Assembly (NCBI RefSeq): GCF_004570345.1
Contig: NZ_SPQM01000056.1
Span: 1-30,275, forward strand
From: Blastococcus sp. CT_GayMR20
Lineage (GTDB): Bacteria > Actinomycetota > Actinomycetes > Mycobacteriales > Geodermatophilaceae
Reading direction: 5' to 3'
DNA: 30,275 nucleotides
This document shows, piece by piece, positions 16,640-24,842 of the stretch. Position numbers and translations under genes: made by a program. How positions within the stretch are numbered: position 1 is the stretch's first letter; every line of letters starts with the position of its first letter. The notes beneath the pieces were generated by a model. It ran no database searches. It was not told the origin of the DNA and saw only the letters and a program-made list of their open reading frames with translations.

Positions 16640-18301
16640 CTACTCGGGGAGCAGGACGCCGGGGTTGCAGATGCCCTTCGGGTCCAGCCGCTTCTTCACC
16701 GCACGCAGCACGTCGACGCCGAGCGGACCGATCTCGCGCTCCATCCAGGGGCGGTGGTCGGCCCCGACGGCGTGGTGGTGGGTGAGCGTCCCGCCGGCGC
16801 CGAGCAGCGCGTCGGTCGCTGCCCGCTTGGCGGTGAGCCACTGCTGGATCGGCAGGGCGTCGTCCCGGTCGGCGAGGACGGTGACGTACAGCGAGGCGCC
16901 GGTCGGATAACCGTGCGAGACGTGGCTCATGATCAGCGGACGTCGTCCGCCCCGGGTCAGGGACTCCCGCAGCGCCCGGCGGACGGCGTCGTACACGGTG
17001 GGCAGCGCCGTCCAGGTCGCCGCCGTCTCCAGGGTCTCGACCAGCAGGCCGCCGTCCAGGAGCCGGTCGCGCAGGTAGGGCGCGGCGAACCGGTGGCTCT
17101 TCCACGACTCCCCGACCTTGCGGCCCACGCGGATCGCGCCGTCGTCCTTGAGCAGCGAGGCGGCGCACTTCTGCCGTGCACGGACGACCGCGGGCAGCCC
17201 CTCCCACCCCAGGATCAGCAGGCAGCCGTCGTCGCGGCCGCGGGCCTTCAGCATGCCGCGCAGCGCCCGCGCGCCGGTGCCCGCGGCCATCAGGAGGTTC
17301 GCCCGGGTCTCGTCGGGGTCCGACAGCCGGACGACGTCGGGCAGCAGGTCGTAGCGGGCCAGCTGCTGCAGCGCCGCGAGGCCCGCCGCCCACGAGCGGA
17401 ACGACCAGCCCTCGTACGCGTGCGACGCCGGCTTGGGGCGCACCCGCAGCGTCAGCTCCGTGATGATGCCGAGCGTGCCCTCGGACCCCAGGGCCACGCC
17501 GAGCAGGTCCGGCCCGGCGGCGGTCGCCGGCGGGTGCCCGAGCTCCAGCACCCCGGACGGCGTGGCCAGCGTCATCCTGGCCACCAGCTCGTCGAAGCGG
17601 CCGACGCCGGTGGAGTTCTGGCCGGCCGAGCGGGTCGCCGCGTAGCCGCCCAGGGTGGCGAACTCCCAGCTCTGCGGCAGATGACCGAAGGTAAGGCCCT
17701 CGCGGTCGAGCGCCTGCTCCAGCTGCGGCCCGCGCATGCCCGGGCCCACGGTGATGAGGGACGACGGCACGTCGAGCGACACGACCGACGACATGCGGGC
17801 CAGGTCGACGGCGATCGAGGGCCGGTCGTCGGGGTCGATGCCGGCCAGGCCGCCCACGACGCTGGTCCCGCCACCGAAGGGGACGACCACCACGCCGAGC
17901 TCGCTGCAGAGGGAGAGGAGCGCCGCGGTCTCCTCGGTCGTGCCGGGCAGGACGACGGCGTCGGGTGCCTCGGAGGCGTCGCCCTCGCGGCGGCGCAACA
18001 GGTCCAGGTAGCTCTTGCCGCCGGCGCGCCGCAGCCGCGACTCCCGGTCGGTGCGGACGTTCCCCTCCCCGACCAGGTGGGTCAGGCGGACCCGCGCCTG
18101 CTCGGGCAGGCGCGAGGGCGCCAGCCGGATGTCGGCGACGGCGACCGGCGGGGTGGGCCGGGGCTCCCACCCGAGTTCCCTGGACAGGTACCGGCGGGCG
18201 GCCTTGGGCAGCGAGCCGCTCAGGTCGCCGTCGGCTGCGGAGGACGGCTCGGGGACGGTCGGTCCCCAGCCCTGGATCGTCAGTTCCGGCTGCTCTGCCA
18301 C
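16640..18301 (-). CDS. FAD-linked oxidase, alkyldihydroxyacetonephosphate synthase-like
   Basis: The 553-residue flavoenzyme resembles alkyl-DHAP synthase (AGPS), which swaps the acyl chain of acyl-DHAP for a fatty alcohol to make an ether lipid. Visible family marks are the PP-loop PFGGGTSVVGGL, the active-site APYLRD and ETLETAATW segments, and the C-terminal histidine triad in THHHAVGADH (H508-H510). M. tuberculosis carries a similar protein. The bacterial reaction may instead be oxidation of another substrate, so the ether-lipid role is inference. It starts at GTG 18301 with no Shine-Dalgarno but a CAGACT box at -12 to -7, suggesting a leaderless message. It is divergent, by about 36 bp, from glycerol-3-phosphate dehydrogenase, whose product DHAP is the AGPS precursor. 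Confidence 0.85.
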   Translation of the reverse strand: MAEQPELTIQGWGPTVPEPSSAADGDLSGSLPKAARRYLSRELGWEPRPTPPVAVADIRLAPSRLPEQARVRLTHLVGEGNVRTDRESRLRRAGGKSYLDLLRRREGDASEAPDAVVLPGTTEETAALLSLCSELGVVVVPFGGGTSVVGGLAGIDPDDRPSIAVDLARMSSVVSLDVPSSLITVGPGMRGPQLEQALDREGLTFGHLPQSWEFATLGGYAATRSAGQNSTGVGRFDELVARMTLATPSGVLELGHPPATAAGPDLLGVALGSEGTLGIITELTLRVRPKPASHAYEGWSFRSWAAGLAALQQLARYDLLPDVVRLSDPDETRANLLMAAGTGARALRGMLKARGRDDGCLLILGWEGLPAVVRARQKCAASLLKDDGAIRVGRKVGESWKSHRFAAPYLRDRLLDGGLLVETLETAATWTALPTVYDAVRRALRESLTRGGRRPLIMSHVSHGYPTGASLYVTVLADRDDALPIQQWLTAKRAATDALLGAGGTLTHHHAVGADHRPWMEREIGPLGVDVLRAVKKRLDPKGICNPGVLLPE

Positions 18302-18304
18302 CGC

Positions 18305-18313
18305 TACAGTCTG
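18305..18313. promoter_or_regulatory. Overlapping divergent promoters of the AGPS-like and glpD genes
   Basis: On the plus strand TACAGT (18305-18310) is a -10 candidate for glpD. On the minus strand CAGACT (18313-18308) sits exactly -12 to -7 from the GTG of the AGPS-like gene. The two boxes overlap, so only one polymerase could occupy the site at a time. No further operator was seen. Confidence 0.45.
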
Positions 18314-18336
18314 CCGGTGCTGCTGCCGGAGCGATC

Positions 18337-19857
18337 ATGATGACCGCCACGCTGCCCGGGACGCTCTCCCCCGAACGACGGGCGCGGGCCCTGGCCGGGC
18401 TCCCGGGGGCCTCGGTCGACGTCGTCGTGGTGGGCGGCGGGGTGACCGGCGCCGGCGTGGCCCTGGACGCCGTGAGCCGCGGGCTGTCCGTCGTCCTGCT
18501 GGAGCGCGCCGACCTCGCCGCAGGCACCAGCCGGTGGTCGTCGAAGCTCGTGCACGGCGGCCTGCGGTACCTGGCGCACGGCGAGATCGGCCTGGCGCGG
18601 GAGAGTGCCCGGGAGCGCGCCGTCCTCATGGGGTCGACGGCGCCGCACCTGGTCCGGCAGCTGCCGTTCCTCGTGCCCGACGCCGCCGGCCGGGACGTGA
18701 CGGCGCTTGCCGAGGCGGGCGGTCGGGCAGCAGACGTCATCCGGTTCTCGGTGCCGGGCGGGCGCGGTTCCCTGCCGTCGACCCGGCGGGCGACGTCGGA
18801 CGAGGTGTCCCGGCTGGTGCCGGGGGTGCGGCCCGGCCGCGGCGGCGTCGTCTTCTGGGACGGGCAGCTGGTGGACGACGCCCGGCTGGTGGTCGCCCTC
18901 GCCCGGACCGCCGCCTCCTACGGGGCCACGGTGCTCACCGGCGCGACGGTGACCGCGGTCGACGGCAACGACGTCCACGTGCAGGTCGACGGCGAGGCGG
19001 CGAGGCTCCGGGCCGGGGTGGTGATCAACGCAGCGGGGGTGTGGGCGCAGCAGCTGGCGCCGGGGATCCGGCTGGTGCCCTCGCGCGGCTCGCACCTGGT
19101 GGTGCCGGGGTCGGTCCTCGGCTCGCCGTCGGCGGCGCTGACCGTGCCGCTGCCCGGGTCGCGCTCCCGGTACGTCTTCGCGCTGCCGCAGCCCGACGGG
19201 CTGGTCTACCTCGGGCTCACGGACGAACCGGTCGAAGAACCGGTGCGGGACGACGACCCGGTGCCGAGCGACCCGGAGGTCGCCCAGCTGCTGGAGACGG
19301 TCAACCAGGTGCTCGCCGTGCCGGTGACGCGCGACGACGTGGTGGGGGCGTTTGCCGGCCTGCGCCCGCTGGTGCTGCCGGAGTCGGCGGGGACCGGCCC
19401 GGGCGACGCGACGGCTGACCTCTCCCGCAAGCACCTGCTGCACTGGGACGGACCGGTCCTGTCGGTGGTCGGGGGCAAGCTCACGACCTACCGGGCGATG
19501 GCCGAGGAGACGGTCGACGCGGTGGTCGGCCGCCTGGGCCGCGGGTCAGCCCGGTCGCTCACAGTTCGGCTGCCACTCGTGGGCGCCGCGCCGCGGCCCG
19601 CGCTCGTGCGGGTGAACGCCGCGTCGCGGCTGGTCGCCCGCTACGGCACGGAGGCACCGGTGGTCGAGGCGCTGGGGTCGGCCGCGGTCGTGGCGGGACG
19701 GCTGGAGACCGTGGGGGAGCTGCGGTTCGGCGTCCGGCACGAAGGCGCACGGACCGTCGCCGACCTGCTCGACCGGAGGACGCGGTTCGGCCTGGTGCCC
19801 GCCGACCGCGAGCGGGCCGTGCCGGTGGCCGAGCAGGTGCTCACCGAGGAGCTCTAG
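18337..19857 (+). CDS. glpD: FAD-dependent glycerol-3-phosphate dehydrogenase
   Basis: The roughly 506-residue membrane-associated flavoenzyme oxidises glycerol 3-phosphate to DHAP and passes electrons to the quinone pool. The FAD dinucleotide fold is VVVVGGGVTGAGVALDAVSRG, followed by the GlpD block GTSRWSSKLVHGGLRYL. The catalytic and second FAD blocks (PSRGSHLVVPG, GGKLTTYRAMAEETVDAV) are intact and the C-terminal GlpD domain is present. ATG 18337 and ATG 18340 are adjacent. GGAG at 18328-18331 fits either, slightly better the second. It is divergent from the AGPS-like gene, and its TAG interlocks with the stop of the convergent HopA1-like gene (CTAG, 19854-19857). Confidence 0.93.
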   Translation: MMTATLPGTLSPERRARALAGLPGASVDVVVVGGGVTGAGVALDAVSRGLSVVLLERADLAAGTSRWSSKLVHGGLRYLAHGEIGLARESARERAVLMGSTAPHLVRQLPFLVPDAAGRDVTALAEAGGRAADVIRFSVPGGRGSLPSTRRATSDEVSRLVPGVRPGRGGVVFWDGQLVDDARLVVALARTAASYGATVLTGATVTAVDGNDVHVQVDGEAARLRAGVVINAAGVWAQQLAPGIRLVPSRGSHLVVPGSVLGSPSAALTVPLPGSRSRYVFALPQPDGLVYLGLTDEPVEEPVRDDDPVPSDPEVAQLLETVNQVLAVPVTRDDVVGAFAGLRPLVLPESAGTGPGDATADLSRKHLLHWDGPVLSVVGGKLTTYRAMAEETVDAVVGRLGRGSARSLTVRLPLVGAAPRPALVRVNAASRLVARYGTEAPVVEALGSAAVVAGRLETVGELRFGVRHEGARTVADLLDRRTRFGLVPADRERAVPVAEQVLTEEL

Positions 19858-20702
19858 ACGCGGAACTCCGGGTTGCCCGGGTCCAGGTGCAGCGCGGCCG
19901 GGTCGAGGCCCGCGTCGGTCAGCGCCCGGACGACGGCGGACCGACGCGTCTCCGGACCTGCGTCCGGCCCGGCCGCGACGAGGCCGCACGCCACCAGGTG
20001 GAAGCGGTGCCGCCCGACGTCCCTGGCCCGGCGGGGATGGTCGGCCAGACCGATCCCGGGGGCCAGCGGCCGGGTGAACGCCGGCACCGTCTGCCCGAAG
20101 ACGAACGGCGAGCGCTCCCGCAACCGCAGGGCGACCCGGGCGAGCGCCGATGCGTCGGCGCGGGACACCGTCACGACGACCGAGCCGATGCGCTCGAGGA
20201 ACGTCTCGTGGCCGCGGAGCTCGGCCCGGAAGCCGATGGCGTAGCCGTCCAGCGCGGTGACCATCCGGGCGAAGACCTCGGGGGCGATGGCGGGCGACAG
20301 CTCGAGGAAGCAGCTCGCCGCCGACCGGTCGACGGAGCCCGTCGTCACGACGAACACCGGGACGTCGGACTCGGTGCGGTAGGAGAACGTCCACCCGTCC
20401 CGGCTCAGGAAACGCGGGTCGAGCGCGTCGGCCAGGCGCAGGCAGGCGTCACCGCCGCCGCGCGGTCCGGGCGGCCGCGCGGCGAGGTAGGGCGTCGCCG
20501 GACCGCGGAAGTAGCGCACGTACAGCGCGTCGGCGAGGGTCTCCACGATCAGCCGGCAGTTCCGGGAGACGGGCAGCAGCTCGCCGCCGACGCGGACGGA
20601 GCCGTCGAGTTCGGTCTCCTCGGCGATGCGGGTGATCAGGGCGTGCCACGGAGAGCGGGACATCGGACCGCCTGAGGGAGGGTCGTCGAGGGCGAGCGGC
20701 AT
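19854..20702 (-). CDS. HopA1-like protein (T3SS-effector HopA1 family), function unknown
   Basis: The 282-residue protein resembles the HopA1 family, named after a Pseudomonas effector but common in cyanobacteria and actinobacteria. Supporting blocks are LADALYVRYFRG near residues 60-70, the central DGWTFSYRT and FLELSP pattern, and the C-terminal FVFGQTVPAFTRPLAPGIGLADHP. In class V lanthipeptide pathways a HopA1-domain protein acts as phospho-Ser/Thr lyase. Here no precursor, kinase or cyclase gene is nearby, so that role is not supported. There is no signal peptide or secretion system. ATG 20702 has GGAGGA eight bases upstream; the frame reads far further upstream over the methyltransferase gene, which is an artefact. 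It is divergent from that methyltransferase across 63 bp. Confidence 0.65.
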   Translation of the reverse strand: MPLALDDPPSGGPMSRSPWHALITRIAEETELDGSVRVGGELLPVSRNCRLIVETLADALYVRYFRGPATPYLAARPPGPRGGGDACLRLADALDPRFLSRDGWTFSYRTESDVPVFVVTTGSVDRSAASCFLELSPAIAPEVFARMVTALDGYAIGFRAELRGHETFLERIGSVVVTVSRADASALARVALRLRERSPFVFGQTVPAFTRPLAPGIGLADHPRRARDVGRHRFHLVACGLVAAGPDAGPETRRSAVVRALTDAGLDPAALHLDPGNPEFRV

Positions 20703-20765
20703 GGCGGTTGTCCTCCGAGCTGGGCGGGGGAGTGGATCCGACCAGAAGAGGAGCAGGATCGGGGC

Positions 20766-21560
20766 GTGGATACGTACACCCACGGCCATGCCGACCCGGT
20801 CCTGCAGTCGCACCGCTGGCGGACCGTCGAGAACTCCGCCGCGTACCTGGTGCCGGCCCTGCGTCCCGGTCTCGACGTGCTGGACGTCGGGTGCGGTCCG
20901 GGGACGATCACCGTCGACCTGGCGGCCCGCGTCGCGCCCGGCCGGGTGCTCGGGATCGACGTCTCGCCGGATCCGCTGGCCGAGGCCCGGGCGGCGGCGT
21001 CGCAGGCGGGTGTGGCGGTGACCTTCGAGGTGGGCGACGTGTACGCCCTCGAGGCGGCGGACGACTCCTTCGACGTCGTCCATGCCCACCAGGTGCTGCA
21101 GCACCTGACCGACCCGGTGGCCGCCCTGCGCGAGATGGCGCGGGTCTGCCGGCCGGGCGGCGTGGTCGCGGTGCGCGACGTGGACTACGGCGCCTTCGTG
21201 ACCTTTCCCGCGGACGACGGCCTCGACCGCTGGCTGGACCTGTACCACCGCGTGGCGCGGCGCAACGGGGCCGAACCGGACGCCGGGCGCCGCCTCCTCT
21301 CGTGGGCGCATGCGGCGGGATTCCGCGACACGGTGGTCAGCGCGAGCACCTACTGCTACGCGTCGCCGGAGGAGCGGCGGTGGTGGGGCGCCTCGTGGGC
21401 CGGGCGGGCGACGGCGTCGTCCTTCGCCGAGCAGGCCCTGGCCTACGGGCTGGCGTCCCGGGAGGAGCTGGAGGCGATCGCCGCCGCCTGGCTGCGCTGG
21501 TCAGCCGCCGACGACGGCTGGCTCGGCATGCTGCACGGCGAACTCCTCATCCGCGTCTGA
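20766..21560 (+). CDS. SAM-dependent class I methyltransferase
   Basis: The 264-residue soluble enzyme has the class I fold: motif I VLDVGCGPGTITVDLA, motif II acid in VLGIDVSPD, motif III VGDVYALEAADDSFDVVHAHQVLQHL, and the post-motif RPGGVVAVRDVDYG. It is UbiE/MenG-like in style, but the substrate is not identifiable. A tryptophan-rich C-terminal half (ERRWWGASWAGR, AAAWLRWSAADDGW) probably forms the substrate lid. GTG 20766 follows GCAGGAT with good spacing. The shared 63-bp divergent gap with the HopA1-like gene suggests common control. Confidence 0.88.
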   Translation: MDTYTHGHADPVLQSHRWRTVENSAAYLVPALRPGLDVLDVGCGPGTITVDLAARVAPGRVLGIDVSPDPLAEARAAASQAGVAVTFEVGDVYALEAADDSFDVVHAHQVLQHLTDPVAALREMARVCRPGGVVAVRDVDYGAFVTFPADDGLDRWLDLYHRVARRNGAEPDAGRRLLSWAHAAGFRDTVVSASTYCYASPEERRWWGASWAGRATASSFAEQALAYGLASREELEAIAAAWLRWSAADDGWLGMLHGELLIRV

Positions 21561-21572
21561 CGCACAGCCAGT

Positions 21573-21620
21573 ATGGCGGTTCTGGCACCCCGCGGAAGGT
21601 GCCAGAACCGCCATTTCGGC
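21573..21620. terminator. Bidirectional terminator / dispersed palindromic repeat, copy 2
   Basis: ATGGCGGTTCTGGCACC (21573-21589) and its exact complement (21598-21614) form a 17-bp perfect stem with an 8-nt loop, followed by TTCGGC. The 17-mer is identical to 8021-8037, and AACCGCCATTTCGGC (21606-21620) is identical to 7986-8000. It lies between the convergent methyltransferase and merR genes. Confidence 0.85.
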
Positions 21621-21625
21621 TGCCG

Positions 21626-22378
21626 TCAGGCCTGGCGGGCGGCGTTGGCCTGGACGGCGGTGCTGACGTACTGCGCCAGCCCCGGCGCCATCGCCTCGTA
21701 CGTCGCGGTGAACCGCTCGTCCTCGACGTACATCCGGCCGAGGCCGGCGTGCATCTCCGGCGAGCACTCGTAGAAGTTTCGGCTGATGTGCTGCCGGTTG
21801 TCCTCCGCGACGTCCATCGCGTCGACCGAGTCGGGCGCGGCCCCGGAGCGCATGACCGCGACCCACCGGCTGCCGATGTCCTCCATCTCGGCCTTGATCC
21901 GCAGCCAGTCGTCCTTGGAGTACGCCGCGGTCTTCCGCTTCGACTCCGCGTAGGCGTCGGTCTCGCCCCAGCGCTGCGATACCTCCGACTCGTACTGCGC
22001 CGGGTCGTGCTCGCCGAACACCTCGAACCGCTCCTCGGGAGTCAGTGAGATCCCCATCGCTCGTGCCTCCATCTCCTTCTCGACGGCCGCGACCATCGCC
22101 GACGTCCGGACCAGCCGGTCCCGCAGCAGCGCGTGCTGCCTGCGCAGGTGCACCTGCGGATCGGCGGACGGGTCGTCCAGCAGGGTCGCGACCTCCTCGA
22201 GGGGGAACCCGAGCTCGCGGTAGAGCAGCACCTGGTGCAGCCGGTCCAGGTCGGCCGGCGAGTACTGCCGGTAGCCGGTCGCCGTCCGCCCGGACGGCGA
22301 CAGCAGCCCGATCCGGTCGTAGTGGTGCAGCGTGCGCACCGTGACGCCGGCCAGCGCGGCGACCTCCCCCACGTTCAT
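21626..22378 (-). CDS. MerR-family regulator with TipAS-type ligand domain
   Basis: The 250-residue regulator has a winged-helix MerR DNA-binding domain (MNVGEVAALAGVTVRTLHHYDRIGLLSP, residues 1-28, then GYRQYSPADL), a long dimerisation helix and a C-terminal TipAS/antibiotic-recognition domain (about residues 115-250, PEERFEVFGEH, RWGETDAY, CSPEMHAGLGRMYVEDERF). TipAL proteins bind thiopeptides and other ligands and switch on transcription. It lies 62 bp downstream of an ABC exporter pair on the same strand, with its own operator in that gap, so it is probably autoregulated and may sense a compound the exporter removes. ATG 22378 has GAGGGAGG. The upstream open frame is an artefact. Confidence 0.92.
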   Translation of the reverse strand: MNVGEVAALAGVTVRTLHHYDRIGLLSPSGRTATGYRQYSPADLDRLHQVLLYRELGFPLEEVATLLDDPSADPQVHLRRQHALLRDRLVRTSAMVAAVEKEMEARAMGISLTPEERFEVFGEHDPAQYESEVSQRWGETDAYAESKRKTAAYSKDDWLRIKAEMEDIGSRWVAVMRSGAAPDSVDAMDVAEDNRQHISRNFYECSPEMHAGLGRMYVEDERFTATYEAMAPGLAQYVSTAVQANAARQA

Positions 22379-22415
22379 CGGTCCCTCCCTCGTGTTGACG
22401 AGGAGAAGGGAACAG

Positions 22416-22437
22416 CCTGACGCAACGTCAGGGTCAA
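22416..22437 (-). promoter_or_regulatory. MerR-type operator/promoter of the TipAL-like gene
   Basis: On the minus strand a -35 TTGACC (22437-22432) is followed by the dyad CCTGACG-TTG-CGTCAGG (22432-22416). The dyad in a long spacer is the classic MerR promoter layout. A weak -10, TTCCCT, follows at a 19-bp spacing. It lies 38-59 bp upstream of the merR start, which indicates autoregulation. Confidence 0.75.
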
Positions 22438-22440
22438 GCT

Positions 22441-23253
22441 CTAATCCAGCGCGCGCCGACGGAACCCGATCAGGCTGGTGATGCCGAAGACGACGAGGAA
22501 CCCGGTCAGCGCCACCGCGCACACCCACAGCGGCAGGTGCGGCACGCCCGGCGCCATCTCCGCCCGCAGCGCCTCGCTCACGTAGGTCAGCGGGTTCACC
22601 GCGCACACCACCTGGAACCAGCGCAGGGTGTCCAGCGACTGCCAGGGGAACTGCGTCGATCCGGTGAACAGCAACGGCGTCAGGACGACGGCGAACACGA
22701 CGTTGATCCGGCTCGGCGTGACGAAGGTGCCCAGGGTCATCCCGATGCAGGCGCCCACCAGCGACCCGAGGACGAGGAACACGGTCAGCACCGGGACGTC
22801 GGACCACGTCACCGGCAGCGACCCGAGCACCCACAGGCTGATCGGGAACATGACGACGGCCGCGACGAGCGCGCGCAGCAGCGAGAAGACGATCTTCTCG
22901 ACCGCGACCAGGTAGGTGGGCAGGGGCGCCAGCAGCCGGTCCTCGATCTCCTTCGTGTAGGAGAAGTCGATGACCAGCGGGAAGGCGGTGGTCTGGAGCG
23001 CCGTGAGGAATGCCGTCAGCGCGATCACGCCCGGCAGCAGGACGTCGGAGTACTCCGCGGTGGCGAAGCCGAGCTCCACGAGCACCTTGCCGAAGACGAA
23101 CAGCAGGAAGACCGGCTGCAGCACCACCTGCAGGAGGAACGGCACGATCTCCCGCCCGGTGACGAACACGTCGCGCCAGAGCAGCGCGCGGAACGCCCGC
23201 CCCACCGCGGGCGCCGCCGTCGTCGGTGCGCCGAGATCGGCGACCAGGCTCAT
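22441..23253 (-). CDS. ABC-2 type exporter permease
   Basis: The 270-residue membrane subunit has a cytoplasmic N-terminus, six hydrophobic segments and the ABC-2 pattern (LLWRDVFVTGREIVPFLLQ, EIEDRLLAPLPTYLVAVEKI, NPLTYVSEALRAEMAP) seen in DrrB and NodJ relatives. ATG 23253 overlaps the ATPase stop by 4 bp, so the two subunits are coupled. It probably exports a drug, lipid or polysaccharide. The linked TipAL-like regulator favours a small-molecule toxin but does not prove it. Confidence 0.9.
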   Translation of the reverse strand: MSLVADLGAPTTAAPAVGRAFRALLWRDVFVTGREIVPFLLQVVLQPVFLLFVFGKVLVELGFATAEYSDVLLPGVIALTAFLTALQTTAFPLVIDFSYTKEIEDRLLAPLPTYLVAVEKIVFSLLRALVAAVVMFPISLWVLGSLPVTWSDVPVLTVFLVLGSLVGACIGMTLGTFVTPSRINVVFAVVLTPLLFTGSTQFPWQSLDTLRWFQVVCAVNPLTYVSEALRAEMAPGVPHLPLWVCAVALTGFLVVFGITSLIGFRRRALD

Positions 23254-24218
23254 CGGAGCTCCCGTCCGGTCAGGCTGAGGAAGACGTCCTCGAGGCTCGG
23301 CTCCCCGATCCGCACCCCGGTCAGCCGTGCGTGCCGGTCGGTCAGCGTGTCCGACACCGGGCCGACCAGCGCAGCGGCGTCCCCGGACAGGTAGATGCGG
23401 GCACGCAGCCCGCCGGCGTCGGCCACCGGCTCGACCCGCTCGGCCGCCGGCAGGTCCGACAGCGCCGTGAGGACGTCGTCGTCGGTGTCGTCGGGCGCCC
23501 GCTCCACGTCGACGTCGAGGGTGGCGCTGCCGGGCAGCGAACGGGTGAGCGCGGTCGGGGTGTCCAGCGCCAGCAGCTTGCCGTGGTCCATGATCCCGAC
23601 CCGGTCGGTGAGCGCCGCTGCCTCGTCCATGTCGTGCGTGGTGAGGACGACGGTCACCCCGCCGTCCCTGAGTTCGCGGACCCGGTCCCACACGAACAAC
23701 CGCGCCTGCGGGTCGAGGCCGGTGCTCGGCTCGTCGAGGAAGATCACCTGAGGCGCGTGCATCAGCGCGCGGGCGATGAGCAGCCGCTGCGCCATCCCGC
23801 CCGAGTAGTTGTCGACCTTGTCGCCGCCGCGGTCGCCCAGCCCGAGCTGCGTGAGCAGGGCGTCGGCCCGCCGGTTGCGCTCGGCGCGCCCGATGCCGTG
23901 GTACGCCGCGTGGAAGACGAGGTTCTGCCGCGCGGTCAGTGCCCGGTCCAGGTTGGACCGCTGGGGGACGACGGACAGCCGGCTGCGCGCGGTGACCGGA
24001 TCGGCCGCCACGTCGACACCGGCCACGCTCGCCGTTCCGGACGTCGGCAGCACGCGGGTGGTCAGGATCCCGATGGTCGTCGTCTTCCCCGCCCCGTTCG
24101 GCCCGAGCAGGCCGAAGACCTCACCGGGCGCGACGGTGAAGGAGATGCCGTCGACGGCGTTGGAGGGGCGGCCGGGATAGCGCTTGACGAGCTCGGCGAC
24201 GTGCACGGCGGCATCCAT
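23250..24218 (-). CDS. ABC exporter ATPase (DrrA-like)
   Basis: The 322-residue ATPase has Walker A GPNGAGKTTT, Q-loop PQRSNLD, signature YSGGMAQRLLIARAL, Walker B VIFLDEPSTGLD and the H-loop TTHDMDEA. The C-terminal extension of about 90 residues, ending EPSLEDVFLSLTGRELR, is typical of DrrA-type exporters. ATG 24218 with GGAAGGA upstream is preferred over an in-frame GTG at 24236 that lies on the ribosome site. It starts 30 bp after the GDT1-family gene and could be in one transcript with it. Confidence 0.92.
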   Translation of the reverse strand: MDAAVHVAELVKRYPGRPSNAVDGISFTVAPGEVFGLLGPNGAGKTTTIGILTTRVLPTSGTASVAGVDVAADPVTARSRLSVVPQRSNLDRALTARQNLVFHAAYHGIGRAERNRRADALLTQLGLGDRGGDKVDNYSGGMAQRLLIARALMHAPQVIFLDEPSTGLDPQARLFVWDRVRELRDGGVTVVLTTHDMDEAAALTDRVGIMDHGKLLALDTPTALTRSLPGSATLDVDVERAPDDTDDDVLTALSDLPAAERVEPVADAGGLRARIYLSGDAAALVGPVSDTLTDRHARLTGVRIGEPSLEDVFLSLTGRELR

Positions 24219-24248
24219 CGCGCGCCATCCTTCCACCGGCGGAGTGGC

Positions 24249-24842
24249 TCAGGTGAGCGCGCGGACGGTCTCCACGATCGCGAACACGGCGAACACCAGG
24301 AAGAGTGCGGCGGCCACCCGCCGGATCAGCGCGATCGGCAGCCGGTCGGCCAGCTTCTTGCCGAGGAACACGGCGAGCCCCGAGACGACGAGCAGCGCCG
24401 CCCAGGCCCCCACGAAGACCGACAAGGGCTCGTCGTAGCGGGCGGCCAGGCCCGCGGTGGCCAGCTGGGACAGGTCACCCCACTCGGCGGCGAAGAGGAC
24501 GCCGAACGAGATGGCGGCCGCGCGCAGGAACGACGGGTCGGCCGGCGTCTCCGCGAGCTCCTCGTCCTCGGGCCCGCTCGACGCGCTGCGCCAGAGGAGC
24601 ACCGCACCGACCAGGAAGAGGACGGCGACCACGCCGCTGACCAGGGCCTCGGGGAGCAGCGACAGCAGCGAGCCGGCGGTGACCGCGATCGCCACCTGCA
24701 GGCCGAACGCGGTGCCGACGCCGACGAACACCGGCAGCGCGGGGAACCGCGTGGCCAGCACGAGGGTCGCGAACAGCGTCTTGTCCGGCAGCTCGACGGG
24801 GAGCACCAGGATGAAGGCGGTCGCGACGACCGACAGGACCAC
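24249..24842 (-). CDS. TMEM165/GDT1 (UPF0016) family cation transporter
   Basis: The 197-residue membrane protein has six predicted transmembrane segments in two repeats, each with the family's acidic motif: ELPDKT (17-22) and EWGDLSQ (120-126). A loop rich in Glu and Asp (GPEDEELAE, 90-98) separates the halves. Family members move Mn2+, Ca2+ or H+, with bacterial MneA-type proteins exporting manganese. The first motif has proline in place of the usual glycine, a variant whose effect is unknown. GTG 24842 follows GGAGGAGA by six bases. I looked upstream for a manganese (yybP-ykoY) riboswitch and saw none. Confidence 0.88.
   Translation of the reverse strand: MVLSVVATAFILVLPVELPDKTLFATLVLATRFPALPVFVGVGTAFGLQVAIAVTAGSLLSLLPEALVSGVVAVLFLVGAVLLWRSASSGPEDEELAETPADPSFLRAAAISFGVLFAAEWGDLSQLATAGLAARYDEPLSVFVGAWAALLVVSGLAVFLGKKLADRLPIALIRRVAAALFLVFAVFAIVETVRALT

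Noticed and set aside
16608..18740. 710-codon minus-strand frame covering the AGPS-like gene
   Set aside because: It is out of phase with the enzyme frame and dominated by Arg, Gly and Pro. The real protein is in the other frame.
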